This document shows, piece by piece, positions 16,850 to 26,023 of a DNA stretch of 37,522 bases. Source of the stretch: an uncultured Hyphomicrobiales bacterium (lineage in GTDB: Bacteria > Pseudomonadota > Alphaproteobacteria > Rhizobiales > Beijerinckiaceae); NCBI GenBank assembly GCA_903847605.1, contig CAINED010000075.1:1-37522 (forward strand), given 5' to 3'. The position numbers were made by a program, and so were the translations under genes. Below the pieces are notes generated by a model that was not told the origin of the DNA, made no database searches, and saw nothing but the letters and a program-made list of their open reading frames with translations. The first letter of the stretch is position 1. Every line of letters begins with the position of its first letter.

Positions 16850-17641
16850 GTGAGCGAAGATCTCGTCCTTCTTTCCGTCGTCGATGGTGTCGCGACCGTG
16901 ACGCTGAACAGGCCCGACAAGCGCAACGCCATGAACGACGACATGCGCGCGCAATTCGTCGAAACTCTTGAACACGTGGCGGCCGACAAGAACATTCGCG
17001 CGCTGGTTCTCACCGGAGCGGGAAAAGGGTTTTGCGCCGGCGGCGATATCGCCGGCATGGAAAAGCGGCTGAACGAACCGCAGGGCGAGATCGCCTATAA
17101 CGGCTGGAAGCGCCAGTTGCGCGTGCATCACGCGGTCGAACTGTTGTTCCGTTTGCCAAAGCCGACCATCGCTGCCGTGAACGGACCGGCTGCGGGCCTC
17201 GGCGCAGATACCGCGCTCGCCTGCGATTTCGTTGTCGCAAGCGACTCTGCAACCTTCACATGGTCCTATGTTCTGCGCGGTCTCATTCCCGATGGCGGCG
17301 GCATGTATTTTCTGCCGCGCCGCACAGGCCTTGCGAAAGCCAAGGATCTCATTTTCAGCGGCCGCACTATCAATGCGGACGAGGCGCAACGCATCGGCGT
17401 TGCGGACAGGCTGGCGAAGCCCGAAGGCTTGCTGGCAGAAGCGCAGACCTGGGCGGCGCAGCTTGCGAAAAACTCTCTCACCGCAATGGCGCTGAGCAAG
17501 AGCATTCTGGATCAGACGTTCGAACTTTCGGCCGAACAGATCTTCGCGCAGGGCTCGCAGGCGCAGGGCATCTGCTACACCAGCGCCGAGCATCGCGAGT
17601 CCGTCGCTGCGTTTCTCAAGCGCAGCGCGGAGAGGAAATGA
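16850..17641 (+). CDS. Enoyl-CoA hydratase/isomerase (crotonase) family protein
   Basis: 263 residues from a GTG with GGAG overlapping the previous stop. Crotonase motifs: VTLNRPDKRNAM (17-28), the oxyanion-hole segment GKGFCAGGDIAGM (58-70) and NGPAAGLGAD (111-120). The two glutamates used by hydratases are not evident: the positions hold Asp120 and Tyr140. Instead an IPDGGG motif with Asp148 matches PaaG-type isomerases, where this aspartate is important. An isomerase or other CoA-thioester reaction is therefore more likely than simple hydration. Operon context: a Bug receptor before it and an acyl-CoA synthetase after it. Confidence 0.9.
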   Translation: MSEDLVLLSVVDGVATVTLNRPDKRNAMNDDMRAQFVETLEHVAADKNIRALVLTGAGKGFCAGGDIAGMEKRLNEPQGEIAYNGWKRQLRVHHAVELLFRLPKPTIAAVNGPAAGLGADTALACDFVVASDSATFTWSYVLRGLIPDGGGMYFLPRRTGLAKAKDLIFSGRTINADEAQRIGVADRLAKPEGLLAEAQTWAAQLAKNSLTAMALSKSILDQTFELSAEQIFAQGSQAQGICYTSAEHRESVAAFLKRSAERK

Positions 17642-17644
17642 AGG

Positions 17645-17742
17645 GTGTCATCCCGGAAAATCGCGCAGCGATTTATCCGGAACCGCGCCGTAATTAATCT
17701 CAATGCGATCCCGGCTCTCGCTTTGTTCGGCCGGGATGACAC
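17645..17742. repeat. GTCATCCCGG-type compound palindrome within an operon gap
   Basis: Outer arms GTGTCATCCCGG (17645-17656) and CCGGGATGACAC (17731-17742) are a perfect 12-bp match 74 bases apart. Inside lie AATCGC/GCGATT and ATCCCGGC/GCCGGGAT hairpins. It fills the gap between the crotonase and acyl-CoA synthetase genes and may reduce downstream expression or stabilise the upstream mRNA. Confidence 0.65.
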
Positions 17743-17763
17743 GCCACAGATCCTCAGGTTCTC

Positions 17764-19854
17764 ATGCAAAACGCCATCCACCGCCTTCTGAAACCGCGCA
17801 GCGTTGCGGTCATCGGCGCTTCGACCGATGCAACGAAGACGGCGGGACGGCCGGTCGCCTATCTGCGCAAGCATGGATTCACCGGCGCGATCTATCCCGT
17901 CAATCCGCGGGCGCAGGATATCGATGGCATCAAGTGTTATCCCGATATCGCTTCGATACCGGAAACGCCTGATGTCGCCATTGTTCTGCTCGGCGTGGAG
18001 CGTGCGCATCTGGCCGTGCGCGAACTCGCCGTGCGCGGCACGGCTGCCGCCATCGTGCTCGCGAGCGGCTATGCGGAGACGGGCGAGGAAGGCGGTGCAA
18101 GGCAGCAGCAATTGCGCGACGCTGCAGGCTCCATGCGCATTCTCGGCCCGAACACGATCGGCCTCGTCAATCTGACCGACAGCATCATTCTCTCGGCGAG
18201 CGGCGCGCTCGACATGGAGCGGTTTCCTGCCGGCAATATCGGAATCGTCTCGCAGAGCGGCGGCATTTTGGGATCGCTGCTTTCGCGCGCCGCCGCGCGC
18301 GGCATTGGCCTGTCGAAACTCATCGCCACCAGCAACGAAGCCGATCTCGATCTCTGCGATTTCGTCGATGCGCTCGCGGACGATGAAGCGACAGATGTGA
18401 TTGCCCTTTATGTCGAGGGCATTCGCAATCCCAAAACATTTCGGCGCGCTGCGGCGAAAGCGGCTCGCGCCGGCAAGCCAGTGGTCGCCTTCAAGATCGG
18501 ACGTTCCGAAGCCGGCGCGCGCGCCGCCGTTTCGCATACCGGCGCGATGGCCGGCGAAGACGCCATGTACGACGCCTATTTCGAGCAGACCGGCGTGATC
18601 CGCGCGCAAACATTCGGCGATCTTCTTGATATATCCGCGGCTCTGGCGACGAAGCGCAAGCTTTCAGGCAATCGCGCCGCCATCATCACCTCGACAGGCG
18701 GCGCAGGCACGCTGGTCTCGGATGCTCTGGGGCTCGCGGGTTTCGAGACGCCGCCGCCGGACGAAGCGACAGCAGCGGCCTTGCGCGCCTTGCAGACCGG
18801 CGCGGAAGCCGTGCTCGACCGGAACCCCATCGATGTCACGCTTGCAGGCCTGCAACCGGCATTTTTACGCAACGTGATTGCGACGCTTCTGGATTCGCCA
18901 AGTTACGATGCCCTTGTGGTCATCGTGGGCTCGTCGGGCATCGGACAACCCAAGCTGATGGCCGACGCCATCGCGTCACAGCTTCACAAAAGCGACAAGC
19001 CGGTTCTTGCTTTCGTCAGTCCGCATGCGCCGGAAGCCGCGGCGGTCCTCACGCAATATGGCATTCCCTCCTATATCCAGCCTGAAAATTGCGCCGCCGC
19101 GCTCGATGGCTTGCGTCGCGTGTCTTGCAATACGACTGTTTCTTCGCCGCAAGATGTCGTAGCGCAGACAGATGTTTCGGATATTCCCTTGCGCGCCCTC
19201 GATGAAGCGGAGGCGAAAACCTTGTTCGCGCGCTTCGGCATAACCGGCGTGAAGGAAATCATCGTCGCTTCAGCAGACGAAGCGACACGCGCAGCGCAGA
19301 AACTGGGACCACGCGTTGTTCTGAAAATCCTGTCGCGGGATATCACGCACAAGAGCGATGTCGGCGGTGTCGCCGTCGGCGTTGACGCGGTCGATATGTC
19401 CCAACGCTTTGCCGCCATGCAGCGCGAAGTCGGAAGCAAGTCAGGGCAGATGCCGGATCGCTTTGTCGTTCAGGAAATGACTGAAGGCGCCGAATTGATC
19501 CTCGGCTTGCGCCGCGATGCTCTAGGCAGCGCCATCCTGCTCGGCATGGGCGGCGTGACCGCCGAACTGATGAAAGACACAGCGCTTTGCATGCTGCCTG
19601 AAACGGGCGGAGTTTCGCGCGATCAGGCATTCGAAATGGTGCGCTCGCTCAAGTCGTGGCCATTGCTGGATGGCTATCGCGGACGGCCGAAAGCCGATGT
19701 GCAGGCGCTGGTATCAGCCATCTGCAATTTCTCGAAAATGGCGGCGCAGCTGGGCGCCCATCTGGTCGAGGCGGAAATCAACCCGCTCTTCGTTTTGCCG
19801 GAAGGCCGGGGCGTGAAGGCTGCCGATGGCGTTGCCGTTCTCTCGCAGGCGTGA
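17764..19854 (+). CDS. Acetate/acyl-CoA ligase (ADP-forming), fused alpha-beta type
   Basis: 696 residues. A CoA-binding Rossmann domain (PRSVAVIGAS at residues 11-20; about 8-140) leads to a succinyl-CoA-synthetase-like flavodoxin domain with the phosphohistidine motif SHTGAMAGED (His258). The C-terminal third is an ATP-grasp domain (about 470-690) with VVLKILSRDITHKSDVGGV and VEAEINPL. The enzyme links acyl-CoA to ATP synthesis or activates an acid. In the IclR-linked operon it likely activates the acid captured by the Bug receptor, whose CoA ester the crotonase then processes. Substrate unknown. No strong ribosome site seen before the ATG. Confidence 0.92.
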   Translation: MQNAIHRLLKPRSVAVIGASTDATKTAGRPVAYLRKHGFTGAIYPVNPRAQDIDGIKCYPDIASIPETPDVAIVLLGVERAHLAVRELAVRGTAAAIVLASGYAETGEEGGARQQQLRDAAGSMRILGPNTIGLVNLTDSIILSASGALDMERFPAGNIGIVSQSGGILGSLLSRAAARGIGLSKLIATSNEADLDLCDFVDALADDEATDVIALYVEGIRNPKTFRRAAAKAARAGKPVVAFKIGRSEAGARAAVSHTGAMAGEDAMYDAYFEQTGVIRAQTFGDLLDISAALATKRKLSGNRAAIITSTGGAGTLVSDALGLAGFETPPPDEATAAALRALQTGAEAVLDRNPIDVTLAGLQPAFLRNVIATLLDSPSYDALVVIVGSSGIGQPKLMADAIASQLHKSDKPVLAFVSPHAPEAAAVLTQYGIPSYIQPENCAAALDGLRRVSCNTTVSSPQDVVAQTDVSDIPLRALDEAEAKTLFARFGITGVKEIIVASADEATRAAQKLGPRVVLKILSRDITHKSDVGGVAVGVDAVDMSQRFAAMQREVGSKSGQMPDRFVVQEMTEGAELILGLRRDALGSAILLGMGGVTAELMKDTALCMLPETGGVSRDQAFEMVRSLKSWPLLDGYRGRPKADVQALVSAICNFSKMAAQLGAHLVEAEINPLFVLPEGRGVKAADGVAVLSQA

Positions 19855-19897
19855 ACCGGCGGCGCTTAAGATTATATTCGGACTTCGCGTGATATAT

Positions 19898-19915
19898 CCC
19901 GGCGATTGCCGGGAG
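19898..19915 (+). promoter_or_regulatory. Hairpin covering the ribosome site of the diguanylate cyclase
   Basis: CCCGGC (19898-19903), loop GATT, GCCGGG (19908-19913). The GGGAG ribosome site (19911-19915) overlaps the 3' arm, six bases before the ATG at 19921. If the stem forms, it hides the ribosome site and could limit translation. Confidence 0.45.
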
Positions 19916-19920
19916 TGTTT

Positions 19921-21447
19921 ATGCGTAAGCTGCGTTTTGAGAGACGGGGCAGGCCCCGCATCGCGCCCTGGCGCGTCTCGACGCTGGTGCTCCTGCTGGC
20001 CGCCTTCCTGATCGGTATTTCCAGCGCGTCGCTGCTCTACGTGGGCCATGTCGCATCGCAGGCTGCGAATTTCCAGTCGTCCGAGAACGATCTGAAGCTT
20101 TTCGGAAATGCCCTGCGCGACCGCCAGAACCTGATGGCGCGCGATCAGCTCGGCCTCGCCCGCTGGGACAAGGGCTTTGCCAATATCCAGCAGAAGTTCA
20201 GCCGCAGCTTTCTCGAAGATGAAGTGGTCGACACATTATGGAGCGATTTCGCGCATGACGAAATCGTCCTTGTCGGTCCCGACAAGGTGCTTCGCATGTT
20301 TGCGCGGCAGGGCGAGACGGCATTCCCGGACCGGGCGCTCGCGGAAAGCGAACTGCTTTACAAGATCGCCGACCGCGCTGTTCTGCGTTTCATGCGTAAC
20401 CGGATCGCCTCGCAAAATGGCTTCCGGCAGAAAGCGGTGCCTTTGGGGCAGGCCTCCGATGTTGCCGAATTCGCGTTCGGGCGGTTTGACGGCAAACCCG
20501 CCGTCGTCAGCGCGATGGCGATCGTCCCGGACGACGACAGTTCATTGGTGATGCCCGACGGTCCGCCCTACATTCTGGTGTCCGCGAGATATATCGAAGG
20601 CGCTTTTGAAAAAGAACTCAACGCGCAACTGGGTTTTGCAGCCTTCGCGTTTCGCGATGAACGCGCAAGCGCGACGCAGGGCCGGAGGCCGATATTCGAT
20701 CTCGACGGCGTACGCATCGGCGCATTCGACTGGACGGGCGGATCGCCTGGCGAGCATATCTGGCGTGTCGTTATTCCCATCATCGTGCTGCTTGCGCTCG
20801 CCCTTGCCCTTGCCGCGTTATTGCTCGCGCGCAGAATAGGCGCAATCTCCACTCGCCTCGAAGAAAGCGAAGCACAGAATCGTCAGCTTGCGCTGCACGA
20901 TCCGCTGACGGGGCTCGCGAACCGGCTGAAGTTCGCTCGCGCACTCGATGACGCCATTCGCGCTCTGGACGATAGACCTTTCGCCCTGCTCGCCTGCGAC
21001 CTCGACCGCTTCAAGGCGGTGAACGACACCTATGGTCATGCGGGCGGCGACACCGTGATCAGGACAGTCGCCATGCGCCTCCGCGATTGCGTGGGTGATG
21101 CCGGACTTGTGTCCCGCACGGGCGGCGATGAATTCGTTATTCTTGTTACCGCCTGGGCAGATATCCCACGGCTGACAATTCTTTCGCAGCGGATGATCGC
21201 CGGGATTTGCGAGCCGATCACGCTTGATGACGGCTCCATAACCGATGTCGGTACGAGTCTCGGCATCGCCTTGTCGCCCGGCAATGGCGAGACGGCCGAA
21301 GGCATCATGGCCGCTGCGGATGCAGCTCTCTATATGGCCAAGGAACGTGGTCGCGGCATAGCCGTTTTCGCAAAGGATATCGCGCGGCTCGATGAACCTT
21401 CTGCATCGACAAAGAATTCGAGCGGAGCGCAAAGTCATGCCGCTTGA
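19921..21447 (+). CDS. Membrane-bound diguanylate cyclase (GGDEF) with periplasmic sensor
   Basis: 508 residues. Membrane segments at about 20-42 and 282-303 enclose a roughly 240-residue periplasmic sensor region (CHASE4-like: ARDQLGLARWDKGF, then SDFAHDEIVLV). A GGDEF domain follows (about 325-485): HDPLTGLANR, DLDRFKAVNDTYGHAGGD, and an intact GGDEF at 401-405. The RxxD inhibitory site that normally lies upstream is replaced by GDAG, so product feedback is probably absent. It makes c-di-GMP from two GTP in response to an outside signal. ATG at 19921 has GGGAG before it. Its last 11 bases overlap the amine-oxidase gene. Confidence 0.93.
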   Translation: MRKLRFERRGRPRIAPWRVSTLVLLLAAFLIGISSASLLYVGHVASQAANFQSSENDLKLFGNALRDRQNLMARDQLGLARWDKGFANIQQKFSRSFLEDEVVDTLWSDFAHDEIVLVGPDKVLRMFARQGETAFPDRALAESELLYKIADRAVLRFMRNRIASQNGFRQKAVPLGQASDVAEFAFGRFDGKPAVVSAMAIVPDDDSSLVMPDGPPYILVSARYIEGAFEKELNAQLGFAAFAFRDERASATQGRRPIFDLDGVRIGAFDWTGGSPGEHIWRVVIPIIVLLALALALAALLLARRIGAISTRLEESEAQNRQLALHDPLTGLANRLKFARALDDAIRALDDRPFALLACDLDRFKAVNDTYGHAGGDTVIRTVAMRLRDCVGDAGLVSRTGGDEFVILVTAWADIPRLTILSQRMIAGICEPITLDDGSITDVGTSLGIALSPGNGETAEGIMAAADAALYMAKERGRGIAVFAKDIARLDEPSASTKNSSGAQSHAA

Positions 21448-22789
21448 ACTGACGCGCCGCCGCTGGCTCGCGGGCGCTGGCGCGGCCCTCGTCTATCCGC
21501 TGGGTGGGAGAGCGCTGGCGCAGCCGGGCAAAAAAGTCATCGTCATCGGCGCGGGGATAGCAGGCCTTTCTGCAGCACGCCTGCTGACGGATCGGGGCTA
21601 TGCGGTTGAAATCCTCGAAGCGCGAAATCGCATCGGCGGGCGCATTCACACCTCGCGCGATCTCGGCGCGCCGGTCGAATTCGGCGCAGGCTGGATTCAC
21701 GGTATCGATGGCAATCCCGTCACCGCGCTCGCGAAAAAGGCTGGCGCACGCCTGTTCATCACCGACGACGACGACAAGATGGAGATCATGCGTCCCGGCG
21801 GGCGCGAAGTTCCCGAAAGGGAAGCAGATGCAGCGGAAGCCAGATACAAGCGATTGCTCGACCAGATCGACGATACGCTGGAAGAGACCGAAGACCTGTC
21901 GCTGAGGGCTGCGTTCGAAAAGCGCAATCCGGCCTTTCTGCAAAATCCCTTGAACGCGTGGACGCTCGCGTCCGACATAGAGAACGATATGGGCGATGAC
22001 GCTTCGCGCATCTCGGCATACTGGCACGACGAAGACGGCGCCTTTGGAGGGCCCGAAACCGTTCTGCCCGAAGGCTACGACAGATTGCTGCCGCAGCTCG
22101 CGCGGGGCATCCGGATTCATTTCGATACGGCCGTCACGGATATCCGTCGTGAACCTGATCGCGTCTTTATCAAAACGGCATCGAATTCATTCGAAGCCGA
22201 TCATGCGATCTGCGCCATCCCGCTCGGCGTGCTGAAGGCCGGCAGCGTGAGTTTCGACCCGCCCCTGCCGTCGCAGCTTCAACAGTCCATCGGCAAGATC
22301 GGGGTCGGCGCGGTCATCAAGGTCTCGCTCGCTTTCGACGGCGCACACTGGCCGGCAGGGCCGCACTGGTTCGGCTATGTCAGCCCCGTCCATGGCCGCT
22401 GGCCGATCTTCCTCAATGTGAAGGCCCATGCCGGCAAGAACATTCTCACGGCCATGGCCAGCGGAGACTTTGCAGTCCGCGCCGAGCGGATGAGCGAAGC
22501 CGATTTGCAGGCGGATCTTCTCGCCGCCCTGTCGGACATGGTGGGCAAGGCACTGCCGCGGCCATCGGGCTTCGTCCAATCACGCTGGTCGCAGGACCCA
22601 TATGCTCGCGGTGCCTATTCCGTTATTCCGCCGGGGGCAACGCCGGGGGATTTTGACCGCTTCAAGACCGCCGAAACCGGGCGGCTCCTTTTCGCCGGAG
22701 AGCATACTGATTTCGAATACCACGGCACCGTGCACGGCGCTTACCTCAGTGGCGTGCGGGCTGCGGAAGCCATCATGAGGCAGGGGTGA
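21437..22789 (+). CDS. Tat-exported flavin monoamine oxidase family protein
   Basis: 450 residues. N-terminal twin-arginine-like signal (TRRRWLAGAGAALVYP, cleavage near ALAQ), then the FAD dinucleotide motif VIVIGAGIAGLSAA (GxGxxG at 38-43) and EARNRIGGRIHT. The C-terminal FAD motif LLFAGEHTDFEYHGTVHGAY matches amine oxidases. It would oxidise an amine or polyamine in the periplasm, making H2O2 and ammonia. ATG at 21437 lies inside the end of the cyclase gene (11-base overlap), implying coupled translation. The substrate is not known; related polyamine oxidases have the same architecture. Confidence 0.9.
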   Translation: MPLELTRRRWLAGAGAALVYPLGGRALAQPGKKVIVIGAGIAGLSAARLLTDRGYAVEILEARNRIGGRIHTSRDLGAPVEFGAGWIHGIDGNPVTALAKKAGARLFITDDDDKMEIMRPGGREVPEREADAAEARYKRLLDQIDDTLEETEDLSLRAAFEKRNPAFLQNPLNAWTLASDIENDMGDDASRISAYWHDEDGAFGGPETVLPEGYDRLLPQLARGIRIHFDTAVTDIRREPDRVFIKTASNSFEADHAICAIPLGVLKAGSVSFDPPLPSQLQQSIGKIGVGAVIKVSLAFDGAHWPAGPHWFGYVSPVHGRWPIFLNVKAHAGKNILTAMASGDFAVRAERMSEADLQADLLAALSDMVGKALPRPSGFVQSRWSQDPYARGAYSVIPPGATPGDFDRFKTAETGRLLFAGEHTDFEYHGTVHGAYLSGVRAAEAIMRQG

Positions 22790-22875
22790 TCGGAACGGCT
22801 TCTTGACCCGCTGCCGCAAAAGCGCGATTTTGCTCCACCCGTAAAATTACGATCAAAAATCTGGGGAGAGGTTGC

Positions 22876-24126
22876 ATGACAGCCGTTGCCAGCGCTGGCG
22901 AAAGCCGCGCCGAACGCTCGTTTCTGGAAGTCTGGATCATCACCATCGGCCATGCGCTGACCCACTGGTATCCGGCGACTTTCTACGTTCTGCTGCCACT
23001 TATCGGCGTCGAGATGGGCCTCTCCAACACCGAGATCGGCCTCATCATGACCGCGCAATATGCGGCCGGCGCGATCTCCAATCTGCCCGGCGGCATCATC
23101 GTCGATTCGGTCGGCCGCAAGGGCCTGCTGCTGGCCCTGTCGTTGTTCTGGATCGGCGTTCCCTATTTCCTGATGGGCTTCTCGCAGGCCTACTGGATGC
23201 TGGTGCTGTGCTCGGCGCTCATCGGCGTCGGCAACAATTTGTGGCACCCGACGGCGATTCCGTGGCTCGGCCGCCGCTTCCCCGAGCGCAAGGGTCTTGT
23301 GATGGCCTATCACGGCATGGGCGGCAATGTCGGCGATGCGCTGGCGCCGCTGGCCGCCGGGGCACTCATCGCCTGGCTCGCGCTGACATGGCGCGATGTC
23401 GTCATTCTCAACATCCTGCCCGGCGTCGTGATGGCCGTCGCCATCCTCTGGTATCTGGGCAAGCTCACGGCGGAACCGAAGAAGAATGCGCCCGCCAGCG
23501 CTGACGGCAAGCAGCTTACCAGCGGCGAGGTGATGCGCGCACTGCCGCAACTTTTCAAGAACAAGGTGCTGATGTTCCTGTGTGTGAGTTCGGCCTTCCG
23601 CTCGATGACGCAGAACGGCATCATGGTCTTCCTGCCGCTCTATCTGGCGAAAGATCTCGGCTATTCCATCTGGTGGGTCGGCGTCGCCATGTTCGTGCTG
23701 CAGGCCGCAGGATTCATCGCCGCGCCGGTCGCCGGGCATATGTCCGACAAAATGGGCCGCCGCAACGTCATCATGTCCGCCATGATCATGACCGGCGTCG
23801 TCCTGTTCGCCATGGTCTTCGCCGGCAAGTCGCCGATATTCGTCGCCTTCGTCGCGGTCCTCGGCTTCTTCCTCTTCGCGATACGTCCGGTGCTTCAGGC
23901 ATGGCTGCTTGATGCGACGCCGCGCAACCTTGGCGGCACGGCCATTGGCGCGATGTTCGGTATTCAGGCGGTCGGTTCGCTCATAGGGCCGCTGGTCTGC
24001 GGCCTCATCGCGGACAAATACGGCCTGCTGTCGGCCTTCTGGTTCCTCGCGGTGACGATCATTATCGCGAACCTGCTGGTCTTCTTCATGCCGCAAACGC
24101 CACAGGAAGCCGCGAAGGCCGGATAG
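22876..24126 (+). CDS. MFS transporter
   Basis: 416 residues with about twelve membrane segments in two halves joined by a charged loop (about 195-225). The first half has GGIIVDSVGRKGLLL, and the second has GHMSDKMGRRNVIM, the paired MFS loop motifs. The N-terminus with HALTHWYPATFYVLLP resembles the FSR (fosmidomycin-resistance) subgroup of exporters. GGGGAGAGG precedes the ATG. It stands alone, so its substrate is not indicated by neighbours. Confidence 0.9.
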   Translation: MTAVASAGESRAERSFLEVWIITIGHALTHWYPATFYVLLPLIGVEMGLSNTEIGLIMTAQYAAGAISNLPGGIIVDSVGRKGLLLALSLFWIGVPYFLMGFSQAYWMLVLCSALIGVGNNLWHPTAIPWLGRRFPERKGLVMAYHGMGGNVGDALAPLAAGALIAWLALTWRDVVILNILPGVVMAVAILWYLGKLTAEPKKNAPASADGKQLTSGEVMRALPQLFKNKVLMFLCVSSAFRSMTQNGIMVFLPLYLAKDLGYSIWWVGVAMFVLQAAGFIAAPVAGHMSDKMGRRNVIMSAMIMTGVVLFAMVFAGKSPIFVAFVAVLGFFLFAIRPVLQAWLLDATPRNLGGTAIGAMFGIQAVGSLIGPLVCGLIADKYGLLSAFWFLAVTIIIANLLVFFMPQTPQEAAKAG

Positions 24127-24313
24127 CCACCTGGTTCTCCGTTTGAGTTGACATCGCGCGCCAAGGCATTAGCTCTCTTCGCGGGAGAGAGGGGAATATC
24201 GTGGCGATGACTCAGGGCGTGACGCACGGGCGCAAATTGCGCCCGGTGTTTGCAGAAATTTTCTGCAACCAGGTCATGCGCCGCCTGCCATGTGCAACAT
24301 CCGGGCGCCACGC

Positions 24314-26023
24314 ATGAGCGATGCATCGGCAATCGGCGAAGCGCCGCGCCGTGCGCGCATCGGCCTCGAACAGATCGTCATGGCCGGCGCAGTTGTTGCG
24401 CTGTTCTTGCTCGTCGTCTGCCCGATCCTGTGGTTGCTCGTCGGCAGCCTGCGCGGCGAACAGGGATTCACCTTCGAGAATTTCGCGACGGCCATGACAG
24501 GTCGTCTCTATGTATCTGCCCTGCTCAACTCGCTCATTCTCGGCGCATGGACGGGCCTGTTCAGCCTGTTGATTGGCGTGCCGCTAGCATGGGCGGTGTC
24601 GCGCACCAATGTGCCAATGAAAGGGCTCTTTCATCTCACGGCCAATCTGTCTTACCTTTCGCCGCCTTTCCTCACCGCAATCGCCTTCGTCACGCTCTTC
24701 GCGCCGAATTCCGGCGTCATCAACGCGGCCTTTCGCGCGATGACGGGCAGCGAAGCGCCGCTCTTCAACATTTTCTCGATGCCGGGCCTCGTCTTGGTGA
24801 CGACGCTGCACACCTTCCCGTTCGTATTCCTTCTGTCGTCGACGGCGCTGCAATCCGTCGACGCATCCTACGAAGAAGCAGCGCAGATTCTCGGCGCGGG
24901 AAAGATAAGAACGGCGCTGGCGATCACGTTGCCGCTCGTCGCGCCCGCCGTTCTCTCGGGAACCCTGCTCGCCTTCGTGAACGCCATCGCTCTCTTCGGT
25001 TCGCAGGCGATCCTTGGTCTTCCCGGACGCATCGTGACCCTGCCGACGCGGATCTACGCGCTGTTCGATTATCCGCCGCAGTATGGGTTGGCCTCGGCGC
25101 TCTCGCTGGTCTTCGTGGCGATCACGGTTTGCGCGCTCTATTTGCAGCGCTCTTTCCTCGCGCGCCGCTCCTATGTCACGCTCGGCGGAAAGGGCTCCCG
25201 TCCGCAACTCATAGATCTCGGCGTCTGGCGCTGGGTCGTGCTCGGATTTTGCATCGTCATCTTCATCGTCGGAATCGTCTTGCCCTATGCGGCGCTTATC
25301 GCGACATCCTTTTCCAAATCCTGGGGTCTGGAGTTCTGGAAAAATCTCACGCTGAAGAACTACGTCTTCGTACTCTTCGAGTACGATGTAACGCAGCGCG
25401 CCATTCTCAACTCCCTGCTGCTGGCCATTCTCGCTGCGACCTTCGCGGTCGCGCTTGGCGTCATCATCGGCTGGATCGATCTGCGCACGAAAACGCCGGG
25501 CCGCAAATATCTCGATTACATCGCGCTCATTCCGCTGGGCCTGCCCGGCATCGTCATGGCCGTCGCGTTGATTCAGTTCTGGCTGGCCATGCCGGTCGCG
25601 CTCTATGGCACACTTGCCATCCTGCTGCTTGCCTATGTCGGGCGATATGTGCCGCTCGGCGTTCGCGCCGCCAATACATCGCTGCGGCAGGTCGATGCCT
25701 CGCTTGAGGAAAGCGCGCGTATCCTCGGCGCATCCTGGAGCGAAACGCTGCGCAAGATCACGTTGCCGCTCATACGCCCCGGTCTGTTCGCGGGTTGGCT
25801 GCTCGTCTTCGTGCCGGTCATTCAGGAGTTGTCGGCCTCGATCCTTCTCTTCAGTTCGTCGTCGATCACGCTGGCTGTCGCCGTTTATAATCTTTACGAA
25901 ACCGGCGCGCTGGAGTCGGTTTGCGCGCTGGCGATGATCAACATGGTCATCATTTCCATTGCTATTTACGTGGCCAACAAATTCGGCGGCGAACGCGGCG
26001 CAAGAACGGGAGCAGGCGGCTGA
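24314..26023 (+). CDS. ABC transporter permease with two fused membrane domains
   Basis: 569 residues. Two copies of a binding-protein-dependent permease domain (about 70-270 and 350-555), each with an EAA loop: YEEAAQILGAGKIRTALAITLP and LEESARILGASWSETLRKITLP. This fused form is typical of FbpB/ThiP/PhnV-like iron, thiamine or phosphonate importers. The ATG at 24314 is preferred over 24290 because it starts closer to the family N-terminus; neither has a strong ribosome site. Its stop overlaps the ATPase start (TGATG). A TTGACA at about 24149 may belong to the promoter of the operon. Confidence 0.9.
   Translation: MSDASAIGEAPRRARIGLEQIVMAGAVVALFLLVVCPILWLLVGSLRGEQGFTFENFATAMTGRLYVSALLNSLILGAWTGLFSLLIGVPLAWAVSRTNVPMKGLFHLTANLSYLSPPFLTAIAFVTLFAPNSGVINAAFRAMTGSEAPLFNIFSMPGLVLVTTLHTFPFVFLLSSTALQSVDASYEEAAQILGAGKIRTALAITLPLVAPAVLSGTLLAFVNAIALFGSQAILGLPGRIVTLPTRIYALFDYPPQYGLASALSLVFVAITVCALYLQRSFLARRSYVTLGGKGSRPQLIDLGVWRWVVLGFCIVIFIVGIVLPYAALIATSFSKSWGLEFWKNLTLKNYVFVLFEYDVTQRAILNSLLLAILAATFAVALGVIIGWIDLRTKTPGRKYLDYIALIPLGLPGIVMAVALIQFWLAMPVALYGTLAILLLAYVGRYVPLGVRAANTSLRQVDASLEESARILGASWSETLRKITLPLIRPGLFAGWLLVFVPVIQELSASILLFSSSSITLAVAVYNLYETGALESVCALAMINMVIISIAIYVANKFGGERGARTGAGG

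Noticed and set aside
15767..17593. 608-codon leftward open frame opposite the Bug and crotonase genes
   Set aside because: Very long, but Arg-rich and without motifs; the opposite strand holds two recognisable genes.
22741..24096. Long leftward open frame opposite the MFS gene
   Set aside because: Mirror of a GC-rich gene; composition is Arg/His/Glu-rich and shows no domain.
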